Origin: Phallusia mammillata
Taxonomy: Eukaryota > Chordata > Ascidiacea > Phlebobranchia > Ascidiidae
DNA: 64,000 nt
Direction: 5' to 3'
Assembly (NCBI GenBank): GCA_003260075.1
Contig: QLIY01000090.1
Coordinates: 181,000 to 244,999, forward strand
This document shows positions 36,298 to 44,000 of the stretch, piece after piece (the first letter of the stretch is position 1; each line of letters begins with the position of its first letter). Below the pieces are notes generated by a model, which was given only the letters and a program-made list of their open reading frames with translations, had not been told where the DNA came from and did not search any database. The translations under genes and the position numbers were made by a program.

Positions 36298-37125
36298 CTC
36301 TATAAACTTGATATTATGCCTGGCAGCAATAGCTTATATGTTAGGTAATTCTTTGTTTAAAGTCCAACTTTAAATTGTTAAGGTTGGTATTAAGATTAAT
36401 TGAGTTTAATAGGATACACAGTAAACCACGGTTAAACTGGATTCAGTTAATCCGGATCTTCGCCTAATTCGGACAAAACTCGAGGTACAAATGATTTTTA
36501 ATGTGGTTAGGCTTTAACTAATCGACATCGGTTAATCCGGACATTTTTTGGTCCAAACGGGTCCGGATTAACCGAGGTTTACTGTGTAACGGTCCAATTT
36601 GGAAATACACAACAGAAAAGTATGCTAAATATCGATATATGGCACAAAGAGCATTTTAAAAGCAAAATTGTGTGCAAATGCTGACGGTTAGGGCTATCAA
36701 GGTTGGAGTGAGGTTTTATAATATAAATAGCAATAAATCCAATTTAAAACTTATAGTTCCCAGCCCTATCCTAGTCTCACTGTTAATTTACATAACTGTG
36801 CTCTTTACGCATTCTATCGGTATTTAACTAGTCCATTGTGAGTTTGTATGCTAGTTGCTCTCCCGTCCAATTTGACCAAAAACGGAAAATTGGCGAAAAC
36901 AATATGGCAGAAAATTGATTGTTACGGCATATACATGTAAGATAAAAAAAAAGCAATTGCCGATTCCCAAACATATATAAATACCCCCCCCCCTGGCAGA
37001 AAATTGATTGTTACGGCATATACATGTAAGATAAAAAAAAAAAGCAATTGCCGATTCCCAAACATATATAAATACTTAACAAATCTGCTTTTTGTTGCAG
37101 TCAGAGCAATGAAACAGAGTTTTGA
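4215..37125 (+). CDS. CELSR: CELSR/Flamingo seven-pass cadherin, complete CDS
   Basis: Seven-transmembrane adhesion receptor of planar cell polarity, expected at cell junctions with homophilic binding through its cadherin repeats. Exons: 4215-6613, 6983-7179, 7351-7519, 8020-8410, 10366-10535, 11680-11801, 12579-12754, 13216-13335, 13628-13821, 14090-14232, 15596-15845, 16335-16539, 16930-17105, 19216-19491, 20160-20349, 21059-21238, 21481-21594, 22162-22339, 23034-23296, 23857-24018, 24470-24732, 25211-25374, 26149-26394, 26844-26954, 27026-27122, 27994-28176, 28674-28805 (or its copy 29508-29639), 30129-30315, 30480-30625, 31091-31224, 31703-31932, 32494-32619 (or its copy 32889-33014), 33497-33598, 33983-34181, 36118-36199, 37101-37125. 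All junctions are GT-AG and the joined frame totals 2834 codons with the stop. The ATG at 4215 is chosen because it starts a signal peptide (MTSGIAQAFLFTLCWTLC) 23 nt after a splice acceptor. The upstream in-frame ATGs lie before that acceptor. The length is slightly below vertebrate CELSRs. Confidence 0.96.
6715..6872. mobile_element. pogo/Tigger-like MITE, copy 1
   Basis: Terminal inverted repeats cagtaaaccttggtta and taaccaaggtttactg, flanked by TA on both sides, in CELSR intron 1. Ends of this type (CAGT-AACCTCGG-TAATCCGGA) resemble pogo/Tigger elements. The whole 158 bp is nearly palindromic and has no coding capacity. Confidence 0.7.
6983..12754 (+). CDS. CELSR: CELSR exons 2-7: rest of EC6, EC7-EC9, membrane-distal linker
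   Basis: Six exons at 6983-7179, 7351-7519, 8020-8410, 10366-10535, 11680-11801 and 12579-12754. They give RDVNDNYPIF (end of EC6), FDNGDDGDGSFTID and LDVDDNPPRF (EC7), VQDCNDNDPVLNDFEIIFNNY (EC8/EC9, 21 residues in the protein, cited here only by its ends) and GVIGRVPAYDPDVSD (EC9). The region after EC9 reads DGLHTTPATCTLRV then ITDEMLQHSITVR, which is diagnostic of CELSR. Exon 7 must begin at 12579, because only that acceptor restores VSDGLH across the junction; the longer open frame from 12437 is intron. Confidence 0.94.
7655..7785. repeat. dispersed repeat, copy 2
   Basis: It matches 200-322 and contains an imperfect inverted pair, attcaaacgtttctgcat and tttgccgaaatgtttgaat, around a short loop. 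Located in CELSR intron 3. Confidence 0.5.
8411..10365. other. CELSR intron 4, no gene seen
   Basis: Nearly 2 kb. A fold-back repeat lies at 8468-8600. The open frame at 9199-9480 is rich in Phe, Tyr, Leu and Lys as expected from AT-rich intron sequence, and has no family signature. I see nothing else. Confidence 0.7.
8468..8600. repeat. fold-back MITE family, copy A
   Basis: Shares gctgttgctgccaggcata and ggttgccttcatcagggtaa with copies at 17120-17310 and 29352-29470. No transposase. Confidence 0.5.
10536..11679. other. CELSR intron 5, nothing recognised
   Basis: AT-rich intron. The minus-strand frame at 10593-10895 is low-complexity and not supported as a gene. Confidence 0.65.
12025..12400. 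repeat. degenerate tandem repeat, about 3 units
   Basis: In CELSR intron 6, three diverged units of roughly 130 bp each start with a variant of ctgttaaaatgc (near 12027, 12160 and 12286). They run through 'acaaaacat', 'tttatat' and 'gtcaataaaattttta'. Very AT-rich. Confidence 0.55.
12875..13089. mobile_element. hAT-type MITE with perfect 8-bp TSD
   Basis: Ends are cagtagttctcaaactg and agtttgagaaccgctg. The target duplication cactaatg is perfect at 12867-12874 and 13090-13097. It holds internal repeats of gcgtcg and lies in CELSR intron 7. Confidence 0.85.
13216..14232 (+). CDS. CELSR: CELSR exons 8-10: Flamingo box region, EGF1 and EGF2
   Basis: Exons 13216-13335, 13628-13821 and 14090-14232. 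The protein reads IFIFNVQNDTDVS, then VYLNRLTLTKL, VLPFDDNICLREPCQNY and FDSSAPFISSSVMIFRPIYP. This cysteine-poor 'Flamingo box' region is specific to the family. Exon 10 completes EGF1 (KCECPIGF) and starts EGF2 (DLCYSSPC ... GGYTCKCKRGFAG). Confidence 0.94.
14233..15595. other. CELSR intron 10, no gene seen
   Basis: AT-rich. Around 15290-15455 there is a weak inverted pair (tttcttattacaaaccactca and gagtggt with aataagaaatac) that may be an old palindromic element. Nothing else is recognised. Confidence 0.6.
15596..19491 (+). CDS. CELSR: CELSR exons 11-14: EGF3, laminin G1, EGF4
   Basis: Exons 15596-15845, 16335-16539, 16930-17105 and 19216-19491. Exon 11 has an EGF-like repeat (CVEHPEICRNGGKC ... 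FSCSC) and enters laminin G (FLTLPGISNQWHFTLSL). Exon 12 gives DGLLFYNGRLNHEHDFMTLEL and NDGQWHTVHIQY. Exons 13-14 give KIAVVTVD, SLDLTSPLLLGGVPDLPE and GCLRDLTIDGQ, ending the domain. EGF4 follows (CDSQVCNSGTC ... FRCLCND). The exon 13/14 junction yields an Asn codon within AKNSLDL. Intron 13 carries the hAT element described separately. Confidence 0.94.
16612..16677. other. 66-base C run (probable gap placeholder)
   Basis: An uninterrupted run of C in CELSR intron 12. Like the runs at 39479-39539 (61 C), 36267-36296 (30 C), 61258-61323 (66 G) and 63545-63566 (22 G), it is far longer than the typical ten-base run in this window. It probably stands for an unsequenced gap of estimated size. 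A true G/C tract cannot be excluded from sequence alone. Confidence 0.65.
17120..17310. repeat. fold-back MITE family, copy B
   Basis: It starts 14 bp after the exon 13 donor. A clear hairpin, tacaggttgccttcatcagg against ccgatgaaggctacctgta, encloses a loop containing aacactgaatgtgc. An outer pair reads gagctctcctggca and tgccagaagagctc. No coding capacity. Confidence 0.65.
18506..18933. mobile_element. hAT MITE carrying a captured CELSR exon/intron fragment
   Basis: Ends caggggtgggcaacc and ggttgcccacccctg are perfect inverted repeats. The 8-bp duplication gtctaaac is perfect at 18498-18505 and 18934-18941. Sub-terminal gcggcccgcgggccgc is typical of hAT MITEs. Between them, 18552-18862 matches the reverse complement of 27109-27418 with about a dozen differences by eye. 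That includes the last 14 or so coding bases of CELSR exon 25 and its donor. A 12-base C run at 18866-18877 and one N at 18551 sit at the two edges of the captured segment. Confidence 0.85.
19621..19803. mobile_element. pogo/Tigger-like MITE, copy 2
   Basis: Starts cagtaaacgtcgttaa after TA and ends taaccaaggtttactg. Inverted-repeat ends match copy 1. In CELSR intron 14. Confidence 0.65.
20160..22339 (+). CDS. CELSR: CELSR exons 15-18: laminin G2 and EGF5
   Basis: Exons 20160-20349, 21059-21238, 21481-21594 and 22162-22339. The second laminin G domain is recognised by FLLPWQQVVSFRTFQTDAIV, VNDGQWHELAADW, and ISAVHVGG with FKGCFQNLRL at its end. EGF5 starts at CTSSRCPTHSRC and continues into exon 19. 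Order and spacing match CELSR proteins. Confidence 0.93.
20622..20849. mobile_element. probable hAT-type MITE
   Basis: Left end cattgatttccaagg and right end ccttggaaa in complement (ggttggaaaccactg). Target duplication gtttaagc / gtttaacc, seven of eight matching, at 20614-20621 and 20850-20857. In CELSR intron 15. Ends are degraded, so confidence is moderate. Confidence 0.5.
21330..21460. mobile_element. decayed pogo/Tigger-like MITE, copy 3
   Basis: Left end cagtaaaccttagttaatc is clear; the right end has decayed into the acceptor region of exon 17. In CELSR intron 16. Confidence 0.45.
22706..22871. repeat. direct repeat around ten C
   Basis: 22706-22781 and 22796-22871 are near-identical 76-bp copies separated by C at 22786-22795, in CELSR intron 18. 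The pattern fits overlapping, unmerged contig ends. Confidence 0.75.
23034..24018 (+). CDS. CELSR: CELSR exons 19-20: EGF6 and laminin-type EGF
   Basis: Exons 23034-23296 and 23857-24018. They encode CDLDVCHNNGICQL ... CNCPRGFSGPACE (EGF-like), then the laminin-type EGF unit CPTGWYGSSLCAPCNCS, CDVKTGACSCK, KHHYYVSELDICLPCKC, CNENTGQCRCREGISGRQC. The phrase 'K-x-x-YY...CLPC-C' is the usual CELSR form. Confidence 0.94.
23468..23589. mobile_element. pogo/Tigger-like MITE, copy 4
   Basis: Internal phrases aagccttaccacattacaaa and ggtttactgta match the family, with a worn left end (taaactttggtt). In CELSR intron 19. Confidence 0.5.
24470..28805 (+). CDS. CELSR: CELSR exons 21-27: hormone-receptor motif, GAIN and GPS
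   Basis: Exons 24470-24732, 25211-25374, 26149-26394, 26844-26954, 27026-27122, 27994-28176 and 28674-28805. Exon 21 carries the HRM (CPRSLHSDIWWPQTR ... CPYGSVGTAARMC). Exons 22-26 form the helical and beta parts of GAIN. Exon 27 ends the GPS: QCVYWNFTAR, GGWSQRGC and CSCNHLTSFAV. The HL|T order is the canonical autoproteolysis site, and TSFAVITDEE would be the tethered agonist. A second copy of exon 27 lies at 29508-29639. Confidence 0.93.
25375..26148. other. CELSR intron 22, nothing recognised
   Basis: AT-rich. The overlapping short frames at 25661-25855 (both strands) look like chance. No repeat family is recognised. Confidence 0.6.
26482..26634. mobile_element. pogo/Tigger-like MITE, copy 5
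   Basis: ctgtaaacttcggttaatcc at the left and taactggggtttac at the right, with the family's shared middle (cttaccacattacaaatc). In CELSR intron 23. Confidence 0.55.
27109..27418 (-). repeat. source or sister copy of the hAT-captured segment
   Basis: Reverse complement of 18552-18862. It starts inside exon 25 (agagttccaaaaca), crosses the donor gtaagtg and runs about 295 bp into intron 25. No hAT ends flank it here and the exon bases are part of the GAIN coding frame. This copy is therefore probably the original, and the one in intron 13 the derived copy. Confidence 0.8.
27695..27905. repeat. degenerate tandem pair
   Basis: Two units share aaaggaattttt, attctatttgaata and ggattt, at about 27705-27800 and 27830-27905, in CELSR intron 25. 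Function unknown. Confidence 0.4.
28252..28415. repeat. direct repeat around ten C
   Basis: 28252-28329 and 28340-28415 are near-identical, joined by C at 28330-28339, in CELSR intron 26. Confidence 0.7.
29352..29470. repeat. fold-back MITE family, copy C
   Basis: Contains tcgccttcatcagggtaaat and tgccagaagacctc as in copy B. Present only in the second exon 27 copy. A further remnant, gcctggcagcaatagc, lies at about 36297-36340 after the 30-base C run. Confidence 0.55.
29508..29639 (+). CDS. CELSR: second copy of CELSR exon 27 (likely other haplotype)
   Basis: It matches 28674-28805 over all 132 bp apart from five third-position changes, all synonymous, and has the same acceptor and donor. 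Using both copies would keep frame but duplicate the GPS, which no adhesion receptor is known to do in this form. C-run placeholders on either side make an unmerged allele the better explanation. This copy also has a fold-back MITE in its upstream intron that the other lacks. Confidence 0.7.
30129..33014 (+). CDS. CELSR: CELSR exons 28-32: seven-transmembrane domain
   Basis: Exons 30129-30315 (TM1-TM2), 30480-30625 (TM3), 31091-31224 (TM4), 31703-31932 (TM5-TM7) and 32494-32619 or its copy 32889-33014 (end of TM7 and start of the tail). Hydrophobic stretches include VTMVIAVSASLAFLFASIA, FLLMSMFAWIFVDGVHLYR and APIIACTWAFALLAVN. Cysteines in LCMSIA (TM3) and FCWIS (loop 2) can form the conserved class B/adhesion disulphide. 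The tail begins HCLLNREVKRAY. A truncated extra copy of exon 30 sits at 30963-31009. Confidence 0.93.
30893..31137. repeat. direct repeat with truncated exon 30 copy
   Basis: 30893-31009 and 31021-31137 are near-identical, separated by 11 C. The left copy holds the exon 30 acceptor and first 47 bases (30963-31009), with one synonymous difference (TTA/CTA). Only the right copy continues into a full exon. Confidence 0.75.
31371..31605 (+). mobile_element. tRNA-derived SINE, copy 1
   Basis: Begins gagcctttgtagctccatgg (A-box-like), followed by a full B box in gggttcgaatcccacc. A shared non-tRNA body follows (tttttctggcctgtgct, gatcactggtctgcataaa, cagggctgatcccagtt). In CELSR intron 30. The two promoter boxes resemble tRNA genes, but no intact tRNA fold is expected, so I call a SINE and not a tRNA gene. 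Confidence 0.7.
31966..32175. mobile_element. hAT-type MITE
   Basis: Ends cagtggttcccaacc and ggttggaaaccactg; duplication ccttggtg / ccttagtg (7 of 8) at 31958-31965 and 32176-32183. In CELSR intron 31. Same family as 34227-34459. Confidence 0.75.
32359..32475. repeat. short direct repeat around ten C
   Basis: aattaacataattctatgac at 32359 recurs at 32437 as aattaaaataattctatgac after C at 32427-32436. Just upstream of exon 32. Confidence 0.65.
32475..33206. repeat. two copies of the exon 32 region
   Basis: 32475-32814 and 32870-33206 each hold exon 32 with its flanks, joined at C 32821-32830. The three exon differences (cat/cac, ttg/tta, tcg/tca) are all synonymous, so two alleles are more likely than two working exons. 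Confidence 0.7.
33497..37125 (+). CDS. CELSR: CELSR exons 33-36: cytoplasmic tail and stop
   Basis: Exons 33497-33598, 33983-34181, 36118-36199 and 37101-37125. The tail is only about 160-170 residues after TM7, rich in Ser and Asp (SLDMSDSEASDGSYDGDD, SLASSSGDDEVD). This matches the Ser/Asp cluster of vertebrate CELSR tails but is much shorter overall. The last exon adds seven codons ending ETEF, then TGA at 37123. A partial second copy of exon 34 is at 34853-34962 and differs only by synonymous changes. Confidence 0.9.
34227..34459. mobile_element. hAT-type MITE, same family as 31966
   Basis: cagtggttcccatcc to ggttagggaaccactg, with internal phrases shared with 31966-32175 (aaccatacaaag, aagtgtctattta, aaattcctcccc). 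The target duplication is not clear. A second, broken copy occupies 35009-35142 and 35441-35517, split by other sequence. Confidence 0.6.
34360..36110. repeat. interleaved duplicate blocks in CELSR intron 34
   Basis: Several blocks occur twice. The hAT tail and following 'accactgcactaga ... tttgtaagttcg' lie at 34400-34756 and 35442-35800. 'cacaaatgggtttgaaacc' is at 34694, 34766 and 35735. 'gcgttgtgctcacattaag' is at 35153 and 35829. Part of exon 34 is at 34853-34962. C runs at 34757, 34843, 35143 and 35432 mark each break. Unmerged allelic contigs in wrong order explain this best. Confidence 0.7.
36417..36586. mobile_element. pogo/Tigger-like MITE, copy 6
   Basis: cacagtaaaccacggttaaa to taaccgaggtttactgtg, flanked by TA on both sides. 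The least decayed copy here, with long inverted ends. In CELSR intron 35. Confidence 0.7.
36905..37074. repeat. direct repeat around ten C before the last CELSR exon
   Basis: 36905-36983 and 36994-37074 are near-identical. C at 36984-36993 lies between them. Confidence 0.75.
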
Positions 37126-37290
37126 TGGCACAAGTCAAAATACTCGGATCTGTGAAGGTTGAAAACTACCGCTAGAGGCGACAAAGCGCATTAGCAGAAC
37201 CGAGAATGTTCGGTTAAGCATTAAAACTATTCAAATGTGTCGCAAGAAGACCTTAAAAATAAAGACATTGTGTTGTTGGCGAAGTGTGCT
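37126..37290 (+). terminator. CELSR 3' UTR with poly(A) signal
   Basis: AATAAA at 37258-37263, 133 bp after the stop, followed by a GT-rich stretch (tgtgttgttgg). A short 3' UTR ending near 37280 is the simplest reading. The cleavage site is inferred. Confidence 0.6.
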
Positions 37291-37355
37291 GCGTGTTATG
37301 TATAAGCCGTATAATTTGAATTAAGCATGCAAAAAAATTAATAAATCATAACTCT

Positions 37356-37592
37356 TTGTTTGATGGAAACAATTACTATGCTTTTACTATGACTAGAAAC
37401 TTATTTTTCTGCTAAGCATATTTTTTGGTATTGTTTTAGTAAAGATTTTGAACTTAACTTTGCGTCTGTCCCCCCCCCCTTGTTTGATGGAAACAATTAC
37501 TATGCTTTTACTATGACTAGAAACCTATTTTTCTGCTAAGCATATTTTTTGGTATTGTTGTAGTAAAGATTTTGAACCTAACTTTGCGTCTG
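37356..37592. repeat. direct repeat around ten C
   Basis: 37356-37469 and 37480-37592, near-identical, just past the CELSR 3' end. Confidence 0.7.
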
Positions 37593-38941
37593 AGCTAACG
37601 TACTAATTGAAGTGTTGCACAACATACATTGATTTTGGCAACATTACAACTTATTGTGTATCTATTCTATTCTAACAACAAGTTTATGCAATTAAATACT
37701 GCCACTTTTAAGGACATTTTCATGGGTAAATGGTGCTGTCCGATTTTGAAACAATTTATCTCACATAATAATTAGGCATTAATCATTTGTTAATGCGTAA
37801 AATTCATATTGGAAATGTTGGTTCGGTCTACAATGATTTTTTACGGACTAATGTGTACAACTCGCTGGCTTGTTCAATTAAACGTTGCTTTATCATTCCA
37901 TTTGCACGGCTTTCGCGTTTTGCTGATTTGCACCGCAGGGCAAGAAATGAGCAAGCAAATCACATGGCCAGAAATGAGTCTCACGTGGCTTCAATAAATG
38001 CCATTGTAATCCAAAATCATCTCATTTCGACCCACTCTTTTGCCACAGCTGTTAATAATTTTTTATAATCAAAAATGCTTCGGCAATTGTTTTTATTTTT
38101 GATACATGCGTTGCACTATGAAGCCAATTAAGTAACGTCGTGTGATTTCATATTAAATAATGTTCAAAACAAATTGCGGTGCTTTTATGAAGTCACAATT
38201 TGCCTATTTTTCTTTTTCTATGAGCGCCTTTGTATAAGTGGAAGCTATTTCAGTTCATTACTATTTTTTTCGTGTTGTTAAATCACTTTCTTCATGGTGG
38301 TTTGACCTTGTCAAACCTACACCACTGAGTTATCACCTACCTTCGTGTTGAGTTACTGCTTTTACGTCATCACGTTGATGACGTCACAACTGAAAAACGA
38401 AAAATTTAAACTTTCCACCTATCGTCTGTTGTTTAAATTTTGGTTCTGTGTTTTTGTTGGTCAAAATTCTGCTGTTTTTGTAGTTTCTATTATTGTAGTG
38501 TTGTTGTTTTTTACCAGTTTGCTGTTGTACAGCGCTTCACCTGACTTTTAGATTCGTATGTTTTTTGTGTCCTGGCCTGAATGTAAAATAAGATCGTGTT
38601 TTTTAGTATACGTGTGTGTTTCGTTGTAAAACAGACAGTTTTCTAGTACTTACTATTCGAGAAAAAACAGAAATATTCGCTGAACACATACACAAGACAT
38701 CCATACGAATTGATATTAGCCTAGTGACTTGTCTGTTACGATTTTTTGGTTTATTTTAATGTAAACTGTAAGATGTAGTATATCATGAAGGCTCTGGTCT
38801 CCAGCCAGCGACGAAAATGTGAAAAGATGTATCAGAGATATATACCATTATAGCCAGAAACTTACAAACTGTCAACCTTTGGAATGTATTTTTTGTCTGA
38901 AAAGTGACCCCTGAAAATGCTTTCTCATGTAAAGAATCTCA

Positions 38942-39375
38942 ACACTTGTAAAATAACGGCATCTTACTCTTACGTCATGACGTATAATTTAGCTTGTCAT
39001 TGTAGATTTCGGTCGCGCGCAAGGAATTGTTTCCGAAGTGTTTTTAGGTCCTGCCCCCCCCCCAAAATGACCCCGAACAAATTGTTCACGAATCTTGATG
39101 TTATAGCCATGTTTAGTGATGAACACTAGTTATCACGATACCAAAACCAAGTGATATAATGTTGCTGAGTTTATTTTGCTTGGTTAAAGAACACATAGCG
39201 ATACACATGCACTGAAATAATCACCAAGCCGGAAATAGCTGCGCAACATTAAAACCCCCCCCCCCCACTTGTAAAATAACGGCATCTTACTCTTACGTCA
39301 TGACGTATAATTTGGCTTGTCATTGTAGATTTCGGTCGAGCGCAAGGAATTGTTTCCGAAGTGTTTTTAGGTCCT
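38942..39375. repeat. direct repeat with C runs
   Basis: 38942-39053 and 39266-39375 are near-identical (acttgtaaaataacggcatc onward), with C at 39054-39063 and 39255-39266. About 190 bp of unrelated sequence lies between. Confidence 0.7.
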
Positions 39376-39477
39376 CGTAAATTTCCCGAAATTTCGGCTT
39401 CCTTTGAAAAAATAAAATGAAAAATACTGCTCGTTTTTTATACCTACCAACTGTTCTACTCCAACTAAAGAGAGAAC

Positions 39478-39539
<62 letters not shown>

Positions 39540-39540
<1 letters not shown>

Positions 39541-40230
39541 TGGATGGCACAATTGGCGGATCATAACTAAACACGCTGCAGCTACACCGTATATGGCCAA
39601 AGCTCACCAGAGAGTAAGTTTGGCCCGCTGTGAGTATAACACGACTGGGGGGAAACGTTGATGGGCTCAGCCGAGGGGCGCTAGACTAGAATCTTACCAC
39701 CGGTGTTAGAAAAGAGGGTGGGGTTCGACAGGAAAAAAACCTGCCGGAAGGAAGAGCACACACACACAAAGAATAAAATTCCAGAGTAATAATTGACTTG
39801 TTGGAGATCTATCGAGCAACGTACATCAAAATTCATCAGGCTTTGTACCTAGTACATGGATGCTGGCAGGGTCCGTGTCTAGTACATACTTTGCCAGCCA
39901 GCTACTAGGCCTAGCAATGCGTTTTGCGCAACATCATGATATTTAAGCGGTTACGACCTTACGGACTACAGCGGGCGTTACGCAGCGCTCTCCACGCATC
40001 CAGGTTCCCAGCTACGCATAAACGGTTGTCATGGGCGACAGGTAGGTCGGATGGTTACATATTTACAACGTGTCGAGTGGGCAAACAGTGCACTAAACGT
40101 CGTGTTGTTTGTCCTTGTAAATCTTTAGCGACAAGCCCGAGACATGAGACGCCCCGTAACACAGTAATCCCTTTGTTCTAAGGTACGTGAGGTTTCGGCT
40201 AAACGTTGGGAGCGGGAGTTTCGGTTTGTC
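39540..40230. other. GC-richer island, function unknown
   Basis: Directly right of a 61-base C run, the composition rises and CpG becomes frequent (gcgggcgttacgcagcgc). An open frame at 39924-40181 has many Arg but no family signature. A good donor-like site, ttctaag|gtacgtgag, lies at 40182/40183. It could be a promoter with a non-coding first exon, a repeat, or misplaced sequence. Confidence 0.35.
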
Positions 40231-40900
40231 AAGGGTTTTCAAATCGGTCTTCCATGTTCTTAACCATGGGAAATACTGTTTGTGTCACAAAATTTGGTAC
40301 CCAAAGTCCTTAGGCTTCAGTTTACATTCATCATTTTCCATACACTTTGTGTTTTTGTGACTTTTTGGGTGAAATAGAGTGCACTCAGTTTCGCAAAGAA
40401 CTTGCATCCATTTAAAAGCTTTCTAAAAACAAATCTGCTACAATCTGCTCTGCCATAATGTAATAAATAGTGCCACCTTTATTATTTAAAAACTGAGCGA
40501 AAATTTAGTTGAGCTAAGCTTTAAAAAAAGACACACACACATATCAATTATATAAAAATGTTTTACTCAGACAAAAACGGAACAGAAAATAGTGGCCCTA
40601 TTATAGTGATCATTGTAACTAGGGCTCTAGAAGCAGTTTCATGTTGAAACAAGCCACACCTTGATAAAGTTGTGTAACAAAGTTTGCAAACATGTGTATG
40701 CGCAAACACATGACATCATTATGTAGGACACATTTTAGGCAGATTGGGTGATTGGTTTTTACTTAAAATCTAAAAATAAAACATACCATCTTACTTTTAT
40801 AATAGATCTAGTAGTATTTTAGGCATTCAGTACACTCTTTGTTGATACCTATTTTTCAGGATAAATTTTTCATGCAAAAGACACATATAATTAAAAAATG

Positions 40901-41028
40901 TTACTGTCCTTCATGTACAAACATATTAGTTCAGCCTAAAAACCATTTCAAGATTATTTTGCCCCCCCCCCTTACTGTCCTTCATGTACAAACATATTAG
41001 TTCAGCCTAAAAACCATTTTCAAGATTA
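40901..41028. repeat. direct repeat around ten C
   Basis: 40901-40956 and 40972-41028, near-identical, with C at 40962-40971. Confidence 0.65.
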
Positions 41029-44000
41029 AGTTAAATAAAGGCAGATATTTTGTGACTGATACAAAAATACATTTTACCTGGCTTTGAAAATTTTACATTT
41101 TAAAAAAAATAGCGCAAATCTGACAGAAGTGAGATGATAGTGTGACACCGAGTGTGCAAATCATGATGAGTTGTTGCTATAACAACAGCACATCGTGATA
41201 TTGCCCGCACAAATATCACCTGAACTTTATTAAGTAAAACATAAAATATAACAATAATTCCGCCTGCAAAAATTCTGGTCCTGTCTATATTAGTGATGGT
41301 GTGCATTTTTCATGTGCACAGTTTCACTTACTCCTAAAATTTATAAATATTTGTCATTAAAATGATCATTTTTTAGATGTTTAAACCCCAACATGACAAT
41401 AGCCACATGACATTTCATTTACAAACTTACACCAAAGCTGCAAAACACACTAAACTTATGATAAATATTCATATGAAGGATAATATTTTATACAAAAGTC
41501 CCACATGCATGTTTAAATGCAAAATCTTTAATTTTTGTGATAGATATAAAATAATCTCAGTTTGAGCCAAAACTGGCCATTTTGGCGCGATAGCAAACGA
41601 AGTTTTTTTGCTGCATGCAAAAATGTTTTACAGTTGGGCCTCTAAAATATATGAGTTAAAAGCAGCATGTGTGGTTCGTATAAGAATCACACTAATCAGT
41701 GATAAATGAGTTTGGACATTTTAAATGTACACCCAAAGATGCTATTAAATCAGCTATTCTATGTAGAAAATTAAAAATAATAATGGCAACTTCATTGGAA
41801 TAACATTTCGACTTTTTAGCAACACTTTTGGCGATTTGTTTAAAATTCTGCATTTCAACGATATGTTAGATGTTCAGTCCTAGCATTTTAAGAACGGCTT
41901 GTAACCTTAGTCTTTATGTTTCAAATTATATGGTTGTGTTACCTTAATCACTTGTGTATCATTTGTTGCAAGTTTTCCGCTTTAATTAAGGATGAGTTTA
42001 TTTCTTCTTTCACTCAACGACGGATAAATGTAACTGACCAACTGTGTGAAATAAAAATGAAACACCGAAAATGTTTAATAACAAATCAAAACTAAAACAA
42101 AACGGTAGCGAAACAACGAAATTAAAACAGATGTAATTTTTGCGGGAAAAACTACCGATGCAGTTGTCGCGTGTCGCTTGATATATATTTATTTACAGAA
42201 TAATTGACACATCTTTGCCTTGTAGTTTAAAACCTTCGTTTATGCCAAATAGGGAACATGGTTGCGGCTCCATCAAACAAAACCCGTCAAAGATAAGCTA
42301 ACTTTAGTGCATAAACCAAACCTGCCCGCTGCAAGCTCTTCGTGGTTTCATATTGAAAGACATTTGAACTTCACCTTCCGACGTTTTCCTCATGCTTTCC
42401 TTTGGGCAACTGAACAAGATTACTTTTATTTCACCAAGCACGTTTTTATCGCAACGCCTTTGTTTACCAAGTTATATATCTGCCTTCGCTAATGAGACAC
42501 TCGACCTATAAGAGCCGGCTGGATTAATTTATCAGAGACTCTCACGCAGCGAGTGTTTGTCTTTCGTGTATCGAATACCTGTTGGTCGAGAGGGACGCTT
42601 GTGTGCGCCATTTCTGTCCTGATAAATCAGCTTGTTACGCAAACACAACGTTAATCAGTTATGGTACATTGGAAAGTCTTCTCTGTGAAAGTGGAGGTTT
42701 AGAGCTAGCTCATACTGGCCTGGTCCTTCTTATGGTATATCGCCCTTGATTATGTTTTCATGTCACCTGCAAAAAATACATACATGACTTCAAGATTTGT
42801 ATTTCAATATTTTATGACCAAATTTCCTTCCATAATAGACATTTTAACTTTAAGTTTGAATTTCTGCCTTATATTTTCATCACGAAAGCAATGTTTTTTT
42901 CGAAATAAATTTGCCCAGAGATAAAAATTGAACTATAGGCTACTAACTGAAGAATGTGGGAGAATGAAATATTTGGACACGTTTTTATCAAATTGCTTCA
43001 CAAATCATGTAGCCCCTTTATGGTGGTGTATGTGTCATGTTAGTGGAAATTCCCATTTTCATTTCTTCAAACATGGGAAATGTTTGAGGTACGGCGTACT
43101 TGACAACATCGCAAGTATCCAATGTTTGTCGCCTTTGTTTGTTTCCTCTCTCCACTATCAAATTTGCGCGCGCTTTTTTTGTTTCCTGCCATATCGGGCG
43201 GGGTCAAATATTTCGAATTTTGCCGGTTTTTACGACGCTATTAGGCCAGGGTACGCGTGATTCAAACACCAGGGGCATAATTCCAACCAATGGCAAACGA
43301 GAATGCGATATTGCGACACAGGGTTAGGAACTTTTGGTTATGACTACATTGCGCCTTTGTAACGCCCCCGCAGTATGTAAAGTGTACTGTCACCCTGAAC
43401 AATTCTCTGTACTATAAGCTGTCAAAAGCAATACTCTTTACTTGTTTCTTTAGAGGCCATCGTCCAACCTACAAAACACATAGGCTATGCAGCGTCTTGA
43501 AATTTTGATTAACTGTGAATGGTGCGATTAAAACCAGAATTTATAAAATGTAAGTCCATGCAACCAATACAATTCCTAACATTGAAATACCGTGTCTTTA
43601 ACGCATCTATTTGTATCTTGAAGCATGAACTTTGGATAATAAACCTTTCAAAAGGTCAGTTGGGTGCATTGACCTCGTGGGCACGGTGACGTCAGTTTGC
43701 AGATATCTTTAGAGATAAAGTTCCCCCCCCCCAATATCATGTGAAAGAAATATGTTTGAGTTTAAATAGGCAATATACGATAGTGTGGGCCTATACCTAA
43801 ACAATTAAAACTGTCATGGGTATATTGTAAAACATGCGTGCTTTAACCTTATTGCTTTTTTAAATCATTTTTTGCATGATAAACATTGCGACTCTGGTAA
43901 AAAAAGAGTGCTTTATTGATATGCCTATAGGTATGTCATTATCAAGCTCTGTCACATGAAAGTACGTTTTCTTATAAGTTAAAGTTGAACCTCCAGCAAT

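Noticed and set aside
39320-39607. minus-strand frames with a poly-glycine stretch
   Set aside because: The glycine comes from the 61-base C run, which is probably a placeholder.
43723-43732. haplotype duplication at this C run
   Set aside because: I could not find a matching direct copy on the two sides, so only the run itself is noted.
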